A stretch of DNA of 64,000 bases from Posidonia oceanica (lineage: Eukaryota; Streptophyta; Magnoliopsida; Alismatales; Posidoniaceae). Position numbers and translations under genes: made by a program. The stretch covers positions 155,383,501 to 155,447,500 of the forward strand of contig JAZBRS010000026.1 of NCBI GenBank assembly GCA_037176725.1, given 5' to 3'. Below are positions 11,047-22,301 of this stretch, piece by piece (the stretch's first letter is position 1; each line of letters begins with the position of its first letter). The notes below the pieces were generated by a model, which saw only the letters and a list, made by a program, of their open reading frames with translations, ran no database searches and had not been told where the DNA came from.

Positions 11047-12511
11047 CCGAAGGCGGCCCCGTTGCAGATGCTCTTCTCCCACCTACACACTTACATTCTC
11101 ACTTCTTGCATTCCCATCCTACCTACATCTGCTATCTTGTCTCTTACTTTTGTTCTTGAGCATGCGCTCATGCTTCTTCTATCCTACTCATGCATCATCT
11201 CTTTGTCAAATCATCATCGTCATCCTCTTAAGTCACGCATTGCATCTTCTGCCTGGTGATGAAAACTGAAAGTGCTTGCCTACTCTGGAAAGAGTCCATC
11301 CTGCCTCACCCGGCACTACTTAGACACCTTAGCAAGTGAGGGAGCCACTACCAAACAGGATAGGTGAACTGCCTAAACTCGTAAGGACATACACCTCTGA
11401 GGGAGAAAAAATGCTAGGATGTGAGTTGAAAAAAAAAAGTGAGAATAGACATCTAGGCTTGGGCACATCGAAGGAATAGAAGACGAAGACAGAAGCCGAC
11501 CCTAGAGATAGGGGTGTGCAGTCTAACTTTGCTCCTTCTACCCATCACATAGCAGACCCAAAGTCCACATCCATTACAACCCAAATACCCTTCCTTTTAC
11601 CTCCAAAATGGGGATAACAAAAGCCTGTGGAAAAAAAAAGAGAGAAAAAGAAAACAAACAAGCAAAAAAAAAAAAACAAGACAAAAAAAAGGGGGAAAAG
11701 CAAGCAAAAAAAGGAAAAAAGAAAGAAAGAAAAGAAAAGGGCAAGATTCAGCCTGAAAAAACAGGCAACATCATCCCCCCGTACCTTACAAGAAACCCAA
11801 GGGTGTAAGCCTAAAAGGTTCTACCACTTCCCTCCAAAAACAAACATTTACCATCTCTTAGCTAGGGGCAGAGAAAGACTGCACACCTATGAGGGAGAAA
11901 TCAAAAAAAAGAGAGAGTAGAAAAAATAGGTGTAGGTCCTGAGAGCTCGGCAGGTAACCTGTCCTCACCCCACTACCACCTGTATACTGCCAACACCCAT
12001 TCCGGAGTGCCACCAGCAAGCTACGAGTCCAAGTAGGGCCCGGTGAGTCAGGGATCACTCCCTTCCTCTGCAACAGGCACAAAAGCACTCCGTATGCTGA
12101 GGGCACAAAAGCATACTATTCATCTCTTAAGCACACCAACCTGCATCATGCATATATGCATCTTCAATCATCCTTTCCTTCCTATCAAACATTTCGCTCT
12201 GCAACTCGTTTCGACTCTGAGACAGTACTCCTTACCAAGCACGCGTTGACGCCGTTCGAGCTGCGCTGGTCCAGATCTCCTGCCAAGTCCTCGCCCTGTG
12301 TCAACAAGACTGCTATAGATCTTTCCTGCTTATGATTGCTTAGCTGTTTTGTTCTGATATTAATTGCTGAATACATGTTGAACTGCTTTATCAATCTCGG
12401 GTTCTGCTTTCTGCAAAAGATTATATGCTTGTGTGATCTGACTATCTGCAGTATTGATAATAGGTACCTTCAAGCTCTGCAGCATCTGCCTGCACCCCTG
12501 CGGCCTGCGCC
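11047..12511 (+). other. Noncoding interval between integrase and the extra ORF (element A)
   Basis: No protein family is recognisable. Two blocks are conserved with element C. The first, 11262-11420, has TCTGGAAAGAGTC, a CTCACCCG run and ACACCTC, and matches 46265-46440. The second, 11933-12110, has GGTGTAGGTCCT and CGGAGTGCCACCA, and matches 46750-46925. Between them is an A-rich tract (11622-11745). Conservation without coding suggests a role in expression of the downstream ORF or in RNA processing. Confidence 0.6.
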
Positions 12512-13709
12512 ATGGGATAGCCAACCCTTGAAACCCCAGTGCACTGTTCTGAAGCCTTGCGGGGTTGGATTGGCAAGCTTACTCAGGAAGACTACGAGAA
12601 GTTGTGCCTTTGGGGCATACCCACAAAACTGCTGAAAGCGGTTGATGTCGAAGTGAGCCGTCATCTTTTATGCGCTGCCGCAAGGTTCTGGAAGTCGACA
12701 CACCATGTCTTCTACTTTGGAAGAACTGAACTGACACCTACTCTCGAAGAGGTGCGCCGCATCTGTGGCTTCTCCCGGCTGATGGGACCGCCCATTTTCA
12801 TGAGGCACGACAAATACATGGCGGTCCTCTACAAGCTATCTGGGCTATCTACTGACAAATGCCAACAGAGACTGATCTGCACCAGCGGCCCTACGCCCAT
12901 GCTGCGCTTGCACTACTTTGAAGAAATCATAGAGAAGCGTGCTGAACTCGGAAATGATTTGTGGCTTCGGGGATTTGTCACCTGATTTCTGGGAGAGCTG
13001 ATCTTCACTCATGGCCGGATGACAGTCGCGATAGAAGTTGCTGAAATCGCATTAGCTGTGGTGACTAGGCAGATCGACCTGACACCAGTCGTCTTGGCTG
13101 AAACTTACTGCGGGCTGGACCGCATCTCCCACTGCTGCCGCCACTTCCACGGCTGCGGAGTACTAGTGCAGATCTGACTAGCCGCACATCTTGAACTGAA
13201 CCTGCTGCGCCCCCGGGGCTACATCATTGAAACATACTGCAATAGCGGCCACGCCAGGACAATCAAGAAGGTCCCTGAAAAATACAAGAAGTTATCTGAG
13301 CTGACGGACGACACCGTCACCTGGCACATCATCCCGTCTACGGCCGAGCCTTTTACTATCTTCTTCAATACCCGCGACGTGCGACTCGTGGTGCTGCTTG
13401 GATTCATTGGAGGCGTGGAGTATCACCCCATCCGAGTTGCGGCAGTTCGGACTCCAGTAGGGCGCCTTTATAGACAGCACAGCCCCAAGACTACTTCAAG
13501 CATATCCTTACGGGACATCTGCTACAACAAAACTAGCTGATCTCATGCAGCATGTAGTGCAGTCTACTGACCTGGCATCTGCACAAGGCTCGGGATATAC
13601 TCCCGAATATCTGACGGAGGTACAAGCTTTCTGGCCTATCAATGAGATACCTTCTGGCGCTCCTCAGTTCCCTGACTCCAGAAAGGCGAAGAAAGCCAGG
13701 ATCGATTAG
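12512..13709 (+). pseudogene. Extra ORF downstream of integrase, DUF7745-like, element A copy
   Basis: This about 400-residue ORF is not part of the standard gag-pol set. I infer DUF7745-like from motif order: a Trp-containing start (LRGWIGKL), CAAARFW, ELTPTLEEVRRICGFS, a middle with VLAETY and GCG plus a hydrophobic segment, and an end with TWHIIP, RLVVLLGFIGGVEYHPIRV and QFG. From memory, plant DUF7745 proteins share the TPT-EEY, AETFR, VTW and GYAPLLVLRQYG positions. TAG codons occur near 12518, at about 12983 and near 13176, and one base is missing near 13440. The frame then continues to TAG 13707-13709. The start was chosen by comparison with element C, where ATG 47316 opens the same sequence. 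Its function is unknown. Confidence 0.72.
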
Positions 13710-14243
13710 AGCGTCCATGTAACTGTCTGCCTATTTTCTACTGTAAACTTTTGACCTGTCACAGGCATGTAATAAAGTTCAATCAATACAAAGACGTTCT
13801 GAGCCACCTGTTTGCATTTCAAATCTGCTTCAAGTGCATACATCATCATATCAATCATATCTGCAGGGCCCTTGGCCAGACTTGTTGCCAAACACTGCGA
13901 GAAAGTCCTCATCAGGCAACCCAACTGCTGACCCATGATATCTGAGCAAACAAGCTGCCGGGCACCGTCATCCGGATCTTCATCGACGGGCTGGCACCCC
14001 CAATTGCTCGGCGATAGGTCCGTCAACTTGTCTTCATCCTTGGGCTGGTACCCAAACTACTCGTCTGGCAAACACGACAGTTTTGTCTTCATCCTCTGCT
14101 TTTGATGCCAAGGACGCGTTGGCCAACCCCTGGTATCATCCTGATACCAGGGGCATCTTTTGATCGCCCTTTGGTACCATTCCCCCTCTCTTTCCCTCAT
14201 GATATTCCTGGTATCATGAGATGATTCGTTCAACGAAACCCAT
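13710..14243 (+). other. 3' UTR block of element A with perfect hairpins
   Basis: No coding is seen. At 13990-14100 there are units of the CTGGCA...CCAATTGCTCGG type that form large arrays in element B. Two inverted repeats follow. At 14127-14153, CCCCTGGTATCA and its exact complement form a 12-bp stem around TCC. At 14196-14220, CTCATGATA and TATCATGAG form a 9-bp stem with a 7-base loop. The first hairpin is conserved in B and C. Confidence 0.75.
14127..14153 (+). other. 12-bp hairpin CCCCTGGTATCA, element A copy
   Basis: This is a perfect 12-bp inverted repeat with a three-base loop, followed by GCATCTTTT. Equivalents with the same flanks lie at 34658-34685 and 34948-34976 (element B) and 48947-48974 (element C). 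The changes between copies largely keep pairing, including G-U pairs and one A-T to G-C exchange at the loop end. The stem plus T-run looks terminator-like, but this is a eukaryotic element. Confidence 0.8.
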
Positions 14244-15506
14244 TCATTTGCTGGCCGATAAGTCCGATATCTTATCATTCCTTTATCCCCTCTTTGCCGG
14301 CCGATAAGTCCGATATCTTATCAATCTATTCTTTTATTCATTTGTCGGCCGATAAGTCTGATATCTTATCATCTCTTTCCCTTTGCCGGCCGATAAGTCC
14401 GATATCTTATCATTCCTTTATCCCCTCTTTGCCGGCCGATAAGTCCGATATCTTATCATCTCTTTCCCTTTGCCGGTCAATAAGTCCGATATCTTATCAT
14501 TCCTTTATCCCCTCTTTGCCGACCGATAAGTCCGATATCTTATCATCTCTTTCCCTTTGCTGGCCGATAAGTCCGATATCTTATCATTCCTCAATCCCCT
14601 CTTTGCCGGCCGATAAGTCCGATATCTTATCATTCTATTCTTTTATTCATTTGCCGACCGATAAGTCCGATATCTTATCATCTCTTTCCCTTTGCCGGCC
14701 GATAAGTCCGATATCTTATCATTCCTTTATCCCCTCTTTGCCGGTCGATAAGTCCGATATCTTATCATTCTATTCTCTTTCCCTTTGCCGGCCGATAAAT
14801 TCGATATCTTATCATTCTATTCTCTTTCCCTTTGCCGGCCGATAAGTCCGATATCTTATCATCCCTTTCCCTTTGCCGGCCGATAAGTCCGATATCTTAT
14901 CATTCCTTTATCCCCTCTTTGCCGGCTGAAAAGTCCGATATCTTATCATTCTATTCTCTTTCCTTTTGCCGGCCGATAAGTCCGATATCTTATCATCCCT
15001 TTCCCTTTGCCGGCCGATAAGTCCGATATCTTATCATTCCTTTCTCTTTCCCTTTGCCGGCCGATAAGTCCGATATCTTATCATCTCTTTCCCTTTGCCG
15101 GCCGATAAGTCCGATATCTTATCATTCCTTTATCCCCTCTTTGCCGGCCGATAAGTCCGATATCTTATCATTCTATTCTTTTATTCATTTGCCGGCCGAT
15201 AAGTCCGATATCTTATCATCTCTTTCCCTTTGCCGGCCGATAAGTCCGATATCTTATCATTCCTCTATCCCTTCTTTACCAGCTGATAAGTCCGATATCT
15301 TATCATTCTATTCTCTTTCCCTTTGCCGGCCGTTAAGTCCGATATCTTATCATCTTTTTCCCTTTGCCGGTCGATAAGTCTGATATCTTATCATTCCTTT
15401 ATCCCCTCTTTGCCGGCCGATAAGTCCGATATCTTATCATTCTATTCTTTTATTCATTTACTGGCCGATAAGTCCGATATCTTATCATCTCTTTCCCTTT
15501 GCCGGC
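14244..15506 (+). repeat. GATAAG/CTTATC hairpin satellite, left block
   Basis: About 29 tandem units each have a core of about 29 bp containing GATAAGTCCGATATCTTATC, whose ends GATAAG and CTTATC are inverted. Pyrimidine-rich spacers of 12 to 19 bp (such as CTCTTTCCCTTT) separate the cores in recurring patterns, which points to higher-order duplication. The array is split by the solo LTR at 15507-21495 and resumes at 21496. It lies between the extra ORF and the 3' LTR. Confidence 0.92.
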
Positions 15507-18500
15507 TGTAGTAATCCCGGTGTTCAGATCGTCCATGCACGTTGCCAAAGCTCGCGTGCACCGATCGGAATCAGGCTCACTATAAGCGGCTATGTCCGAG
15601 AAGGAAAACCTAACTCGAAAACATTTAAAAAAGGAAAAAAGAGGAGGAAAAGAAGAAGATAAGATAAAATCGGAGTCGCCACCAAGTCTATTAGATCGGG
15701 AGACAAGGAAAACCGGGGAAATGCGTGAATAATCACGCAAAACCAAGCAAAAGATGCAACGCAAGGCGATGCAGAAGAAATAAGATGCAAATGAATGCAA
15801 ATGATGTGACTCGTGCCTAGGATAAGGACAATATGGTCATTGCGGGCCAAGAGAGGGTAAGGACTCCTGTTACGTGCGGGGAAGGTGTTAGGCACCCCCG
15901 ACACGCCCGAGAATCGGTCTTTCTGGGCTTACGCTCGCATACGCAGGGAAATGCAGACTTTAGATGTCTAAGTGCCAATGAATGCCTATCTAGATGCTCA
16001 AAGGTGTGCTCTAAGTGAGGGAATGCAGTGCAGGAAAGTAAACGTGCAATCTAAGCGCTCAGCAACGCTGTCTGTGTTCCGAACCAGGCGAAACCTGGTT
16101 CGTGAGAACTCCAGGCAGTAAGCATCACTGGCCTATATGCAAATGCAGATGATAAAACAAAACAGCGGGGAAAACAGGCAATGCAAGCGACGTGCAAGGG
16201 GAAACAACACAAAAAATGCTAAACGGAGCGAGAAACGAAGCAAGAACGCAAAACGATGCGAGAAACGAGGTTGACACGCAAGACGATGCAAGAAACAGAA
16301 CAGGAACGCGAAACAGTGTGAAAAACGAAAAGGGGCGCAAAACAAAGCAAGGAAACGAAGCGACATGCAAAACGGAGCGAGAAAACGAGAGGGCACGCAA
16401 AACGGTGCGAGGAAACGAAACTGCACGCAAAACGGAGCAAGAAAACCAAAGGGCACGCAAAACGATGCAAAATAAAGAAGCGGCATGCAAAACGGAGTGA
16501 GAAAACAGAACCGCACGCAAAACGGAGCAAGAAATCCAAAGGGCACGCAAAGCGGAGCAAGAAAACAAAACTACACGCAAAACGGAGCAAGAAAATCAAA
16601 GGGCACGCAAAACGATGCAAAACAAAGAAGCGGCACGCCAAACGGTGCGAGAAAATAGAACTGCACGCAAAACCGAGCAAGAAAATCAAAGGGCACGCAA
16701 AACGATGCAAAACAAAGAGGCAGCACCCAAAACGGTGCGAGAAAACAGAACTGCACGCAAAACGGAGAAAGAAAACCAAAGGACACGTAAAACGGTGCAA
16801 GACAAGGAAACGACACGCAAAACGGAGCAAGAAAATCAAAGGGCACACAAAACGATGCAAGACAAAGAAGCGGCACGCAAAACGGTGCGAGAAAACAGAA
16901 CTGCACGCAAAACGGAGCAAGAAAATCAAAGGGCACGCAAAACGATGCAAAACAATGCAAAACAAAGAAGCAGCACGCAAAACGGAGCAAGAAAATCAAA
17001 GGGCACGCAAAACGATGCAAAACAAAGAAGCGGCACGCAAAACGGTGCGAGAAAACAGAACTGCACGCAAAACGGAGCAAGAAAATCAAAGGGCACGCAA
17101 AACGATGCAAAACAAAGAAGCAGCATGCAAAACGGTGCGAGAAAACCAAAGGGCACGCAAAACGGTGCAAGACAAAGAAGCGGCACGCAAAACGATACAA
17201 GACAAAGCGGAAAAGAGCGCGCAAAAGCCATGCGATGGGAATGATATGCAAAACAATACTGCCGAGGTTCAGGAGGACTTACCTTAGGCATCTGGAGCCT
17301 GATCTGAAATCTAATTGGTCTATGCTGAAGAGTGCTTCGCCGCGGTCGTCCGGGTAGCTTATTTGAGAAGATCCAACGGCCGGATTGGAAGATATCGCAA
17401 CTTCAAGGTAGAAGGGCCAGAACAGGGGCGAAGAACAGACCTAAGTATTCAGGAGGTCCTAGGGATGTGCAAAAGGTCCTCCCAAGTGAAGGGGAGCTAA
17501 AGGTGCTTAGTGTGTGCAAAGAGATGCTGAGAATGCAAAGCTAAATGTATGCAAGATGCAAGAAAAGACAAGAGGGGAATTTTTAGAAAAAAACAGAGGT
17601 TCAAATGCTATTTTTGAAAAGAGAAGGGGGCTAAATGCAATTTTTCAAAAAGGATGGGGCCCACAGGAGAGAGTTTTGAAAACGGGAGAGGGCAGAGGGT
17701 TATTTTGCAAAAGATTGGGTTCAGAAAACTATTTTGAAAAGAGGGTATGCATCGGAAGAGGTTTTGAAAATAAATGGAAATCAGAGTGCGATTTCGAGAA
17801 AAACTAGGGTCTAAAGTGCAAATTTTCCAGAAAACAGGGTTCTGGGGAGTCTGGGAGTGCAAGTGGAGGGACTACATGCAATTTTGTAAGCATAGGAGCT
17901 AAGATGCAACTTTAGGGGCAAAACAGTCTTTTTACATGATCTTTAAAGGATGCAAGGACCTATGTGTAGTTTTTCGAATCATGCAGGGGTCAAATATGCA
18001 ATTTTATATGATAAACATGCTCTGTAATCAGAAGACAGGACTGATGTGCAATTTTTAGGAAAAACGGGGTTAAAATGCAATGTAATAAGCAAAGATGCAT
18101 GGAAAACAGTTACTGTCCATTTAAAATGGACATAAATGTAAATGTGCAAAAACAGGAGGCAAGATATGCAATGCAGTATGCAAAAATAAAAAATAAAACC
18201 TAAGTTACTACAGTGCATGGACCTATATGCAAAATCAGAAACATGTAGGGATGCAGAATGCAATTTCATATGGTAAAATGCATGCAAATAAATGAACTGA
18301 TTTAGGGCAGGACTTATATGCAAAAATAAAAAACAGAAGGGCTAAAATGCAAAAGGTTACAACAGCACAGCACAGTAAAAAGACTAGATTGCAAATACTG
18401 AAAAGCAGAGATAAAAGCAGCAATTTGGCACGGTATTAAATTAAAAACTAAGCATATTAAATGAACAGAGGACCAGAACGCAAAAATGTAAAAACTTAAG

Positions 18501-21495
18501 GCAGTAATGTAATATTTGCATCAAAACTATATGACTAAAAAAAAAATAACGCTACAGTGACTGCCGGCGGTGGGGAGGTACTGTAGCAGAGACCATCGGA
18601 GGTCAGCAAGGCCGGCCCAGGGCGCTCGCGGACACACAGGAAGGCGGAGGGGACTGTTGGCGACCGTGCGGAGCTCTGGAGAGTCTCGGAGCGACGTTCC
18701 AGTGGCTGGAGCGTCCGGGAGGCAAGTGGCCGGCGCCGGAGACGAATGACTGACCGGCGAGACGCAGTCGGGGCAGGAGGGCCGGAGACTTGCTTCTGGA
18801 CGGCGGAAAAGCAGCAGAGGAAGGAGAGGGAGCGGAGGAGGTGAAGAAATACCTGTCTTCGCGTCTGGAACGTGCTCCCGACCTCGGCAGTTCCGGAGCT
18901 GGCCGACGGCATTCGTCCGGTCGCTGCGGTGGTCGTCAGCTGTTCGCGGAGGCTGGAGCGGCTTCAGGACGTGCTTCCGGTACTTCCCAATCGGTTGGAC
19001 AGAAGCTTCGGAGCTTGGAGTGAGATTTGGCACTTTTTGGGTTCAGAAGAGTGGCCGGAGGTGGGGGAGGGTGTTCGCTGCTCGTCTGGTTGGATGGAGC
19101 CTTCCGGGAAGTTGCTGGAGGTTTGGGGAGTGGATCTGGGTGGTCGAACTGGCTTTCTGAAGAGTGTGGAGTGAGATAGGAAGGTGGCTTGATTTCTGGA
19201 CAGTAGGTGGCACAGGTGTTTGTGGTGGCGTTCTTGGTCTGTGGTGAGGGAGAGGGCTGAAGGTCAGGTGCTTTGGGAAGGTGGAGGTTCGGTGGTTATC
19301 TGGGTGGAGTTTGGTAGGAAGTAGTGAGCTGTGGTGGAGGGAATTGTGGAAGGATCGGTGTTGGGTTGCTGTTGGCTTTCTGCGGTGGATTTTGGTGATC
19401 TGGGGTGGTTTCGTGTGGTGGAATGGCTGGGAAGTGGTGGAGGGAGAAGGCTGGGTCGCTGGGTGAGTTTGGGGAAGCTTTCTGGAGAAGTTCTAAGGCC
19501 GGGAAGGGTGCTGGATTGTTGGAAGAAGAAGCCGAGAATTTGCTGTGGATTTCCGATGAAATAGGAGAAAGACTTGGGTGGAGGATGCTGGGGAATTCGT
19601 GGCCTCTCTCCGGAATGTCCAGGGCTCTCTCCGGGATGCTTCGGTCCTCTGGTTTCTTCTCCTCTCCTCCTCCCGATTAAGGCTCTGCTCCTCCCTCTTT
19701 TTGATTTACAGGTCTGCAAAACTGTGGCAATTAATTACCGAGGAAGCGGTGGCAGGAGCACGGACGAGGTTCGGCGCACGCCGGTCCGGTCCGAGCAGAT
19801 GGCGTGCGAGCGCAAGCCTGCGATGGCAGGAGACAGCAGGAGGTCGCAGACGGGCAGGCGGCGGGTACTGTGCGGAGGGAGGGAAGGAGGAAGAAGACTG
19901 TAGCTGTGGGCCGGGCCGCGAGATTTTGAAAAAAAGAAGGAAAAAAGGAAAACAGGCTGATGGGCCCAATAGGGAAGAAAAGAAAATAAAAAGGAGGAAA
20001 GAAAGAAAGAGAGGGGAAAGAAAGGAAATAAAATTAGAAAAAATAAATTAAAAATAAATAAATATACCAGAAAGGTTGTGTTGTAGGTTAGGGTTTTAAT
20101 TAGATTTTTTAATGACTGTTTTGGGGTTAATTTATGTTTTTTGAGCTTGATTAGGGCTTTAGGGCTTTCTTTTGTTTTTAATTTGTTTTCCATTTGATTA
20201 GGTGTTTGTTGAATCTTCTAAATTGTTTTTTAAAATTGTGTTTTCTTGTTAAGTATTTTAGGGTGTTAATTAGGATTTTTAGGATTTATTTTTATATTAA
20301 TTAGAGTGGGTTTTGGCTTTTAGTTTTAATCTTTTAAGGTTTTCTTTTCTTAAGTCTTTTGAATTATGTTTTGATCTTTTATTTGTTAATTTTTTCTTGA
20401 AATTTTTAGTTGGATTTCTCTGGCTTGATGGGGTGTTTTTTTAAGTCTTTTAAATGCGTTTTCCTTTTCCTTTTTAATTAAGTTTTTATGTTGTTCTTCT
20501 TATGTTTACTAAGTTAAGTCTTTTGCTTCTTTAATTACTTGTTTTAGTGTTTGATTTTTTAATTCTTCTTTTAGGGTTTGTTTTTTAATTCTTCTGATGG
20601 GGGTTTTTACTTTTGGTGGGTTTTGATTTTATTTTAGTTTTTTCCTCGATTTTTCAGTGTTTTCTTTTGGTTTGTTTTGCATTTTTTTAGTTTGCATGCT
20701 TGAGCTTGATTTAGTTAAGTTTAAGTTTTTAATTGCTTGTTTAATGTTTTTTAGTTGTTTTTCTTAGAACTCTGATTTGTCTCTTTTATGTTTTGGGGTC
20801 TTACAGAATTTTAGGGATTTTTATGGGTTTTTGCAAAAGAGAGAAAAGGGAAAGAGGAGGAGGAAAGAAATGGGAAAGGGAGGGAAATAGAGGGAAAAGA
20901 GATAGGTTTGAGGGAAATGATTTTTAAAATTCAGGGAAAATGCTAAAAATAAAATAAAAATAGGAATAAGATAGAGAAGGGATAGAAGTACAAAGGGGGC
21001 CCACAGTCAAGCCAGAAAAAGGGCAAGAAGGGGATGAAAAGAGAGACGATAATCAGGAGAGAGAGAGGAGAGAGAAAACGATAATTTGGCCAAAAGAGGG
21101 TCTTAAAGGTCTCGGAAAGGGGCGAAACTTGGCAAGTGTAGGGTCTAGGGTTTGAGGAGCTGGCTCTGAAGTTTTGGTTTGATTCTGAGAAGGTTTTACA
21201 GGGGTTTCAAGGTGTAGAAAAAGGTAGTTTTGCCTAAGTTTCCTAGGGTTTTTGGGAGGAGTTCTGATTTGAAATTTTGCAGACTTTTTGGTGGGTTTGC
21301 TAAGTCATCAGGGGTGAGTTTTTCTATGGATTTTGGTTAGTTTTCAAGTTCGGGAAAGGGGGGAATCCTAGGTTGAGTTTGGGCTTGTTTTGAGGGGAAA
21401 GAGGAAGAGAAAGGTGTGGGTTTGGGTCTAGATTCGGGTCCAGCAGCCACCAGAAGGTTCCAAACGATCCGGCCTGTCAAAATGGGGTGTCTACA
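15507..21495 (-). mobile_element. Solo LTR of the A type (5989 bp), inserted in the satellite
   Basis: On the plus strand it starts TGTAGTAATCCC and ends GGGGTGTCTACA, which is the reverse of a Tat LTR (TGTAGACACCCC to ATTACTACA). It is flanked by CCGGC (15502-15506) and CCGGT (21496-21500), a target duplication with one change, and the satellite continues across it. No internal element sequence is present, so it is a solo LTR left by recombination. On the minus strand it carries the same parts as the other A LTRs: the 30-bp minisatellite (17215 to 16190), AT-rich and C-rich regions, splice-donor-like sites (AC at 18851-18852 and 17281-17282) and the U5 block. Its last bases include about 55 bp (GAGCTTTGGCAACGTGCATG) missing from the LTRs of A itself, so it is a different subfamily. 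Confidence 0.92.
16190..17215 (-). repeat. Expanded 30-bp minisatellite in the solo LTR
   Basis: About 33 units of 30 bp, in which AAAACGG-type and AAAACGATG-type units alternate with GGGCACGC. This is the reverse complement of the GCACCGTTTTGCGTGCC array and twice as long as in the other A LTRs. Long frames rich in Lys, Arg, Asn and Thr on one strand and Phe, Cys and Leu on the other are artefacts of the period. Confidence 0.9.
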
Positions 21496-22065
21496 CCGGT
21501 CGATAAATCCGATATCTTATCATTCCTCTATTCCCTCTTTGCCGACCGATAAGTCCGATATCTTATCATTCTATTCTCTTTCCCTTTGCCGACCGATAAG
21601 TCTGATATCTTATCATCTCTTTCCCTTTGCCGGTCGATAAGTCCGATATTTTATCATTCCTTTATCCCCTCTTTGCCGGCCGATAAGTCTGATATCTTAT
21701 CATTCTATTCTTTTATTCATTTGCCAGCCGATAAGTCCGATATCTTATCATCTCTTTCCCTTTACCGGTCGATGAGTCCGATATCTTATCATTCCTCTAT
21801 CCCCTCTTTGCCGGCTGATAAGTCCGATATCTTATCATTCTATTCTCTTTCCCTTTGCCGGTCGATAAGTCCGATATCTTATCATCTCTTTCCCTTTGCC
21901 GGCCGATAAGTCCGATATCTTATCATTCCTTTATCCCCTCTTTCCCGACTGAAAAGTTCGATATCTTATCATTCTATTCTCTTTCCTTTTGCCGGCCGAT
22001 AAGTCCGATATCTTATCACCCCTTTCCCTTTGCCGGCCGATAAGTTCGATATCTTATCAATCTTT
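21496..22065 (+). repeat. GATAAG/CTTATC hairpin satellite, right block
   Basis: This continues the array at 14244-15506 after the inserted solo LTR, with about 12 more units of the same core and spacers. Several units have single changes in the core, for example CCGACC or GGTCG in place of GGCCG. Confidence 0.92.
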
Positions 22066-22301
22066 TTCTTATCAATCAATCTCAATCAATTCCTCTTTTT
22101 CTTATCAATCAATCAATCACTCCTTTTTCTTATCAATATTAATCAATCACTCCTTTTCTTATCAATCAATCACTCCTTTTTCTTATCAATATCAATCAAT
22201 TCCTCCTTTTCTTATCAATCAATCAATCACTCCTTTTTCTTATCAATATCAATCAATCACTCCTTTTTCTTATCAATATCAATCAATCAATCACTGCTCT
22301 T
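22066..22301 (+). repeat. TTATCAATC simple array
   Basis: Short tandem units mix CTTATCAATC, AATCAATCAC and TCCTTTTT, probably derived from the end of the satellite core. No coding. Confidence 0.8.

Noticed and set aside
12512..13709. Envelope gene for the ORF after integrase
   Set aside because: No signal peptide, no transmembrane segment near the end and no fusion-like motif. The motifs fit a DUF7745-like protein instead.
14127..14153. Bacterial-type intrinsic terminator (stem plus T-run)
   Set aside because: The sequence is a plant retrotransposon, where such terminators do not act. The hairpin is kept as an RNA-structure candidate.
14244..15506. CRISPR-like array (29-bp repeat, 12-19 bp spacers)
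   Set aside because: The spacers are a few recurring pyrimidine-rich strings, not unique sequences, the context is a plant retrotransposon, and there are no cas genes.
16219..17251. Long open frames on both strands (up to about 250 codons)
   Set aside because: They arise from the 30-bp period of the minisatellite and have repetitive composition. Other LTR copies break or lengthen them freely.
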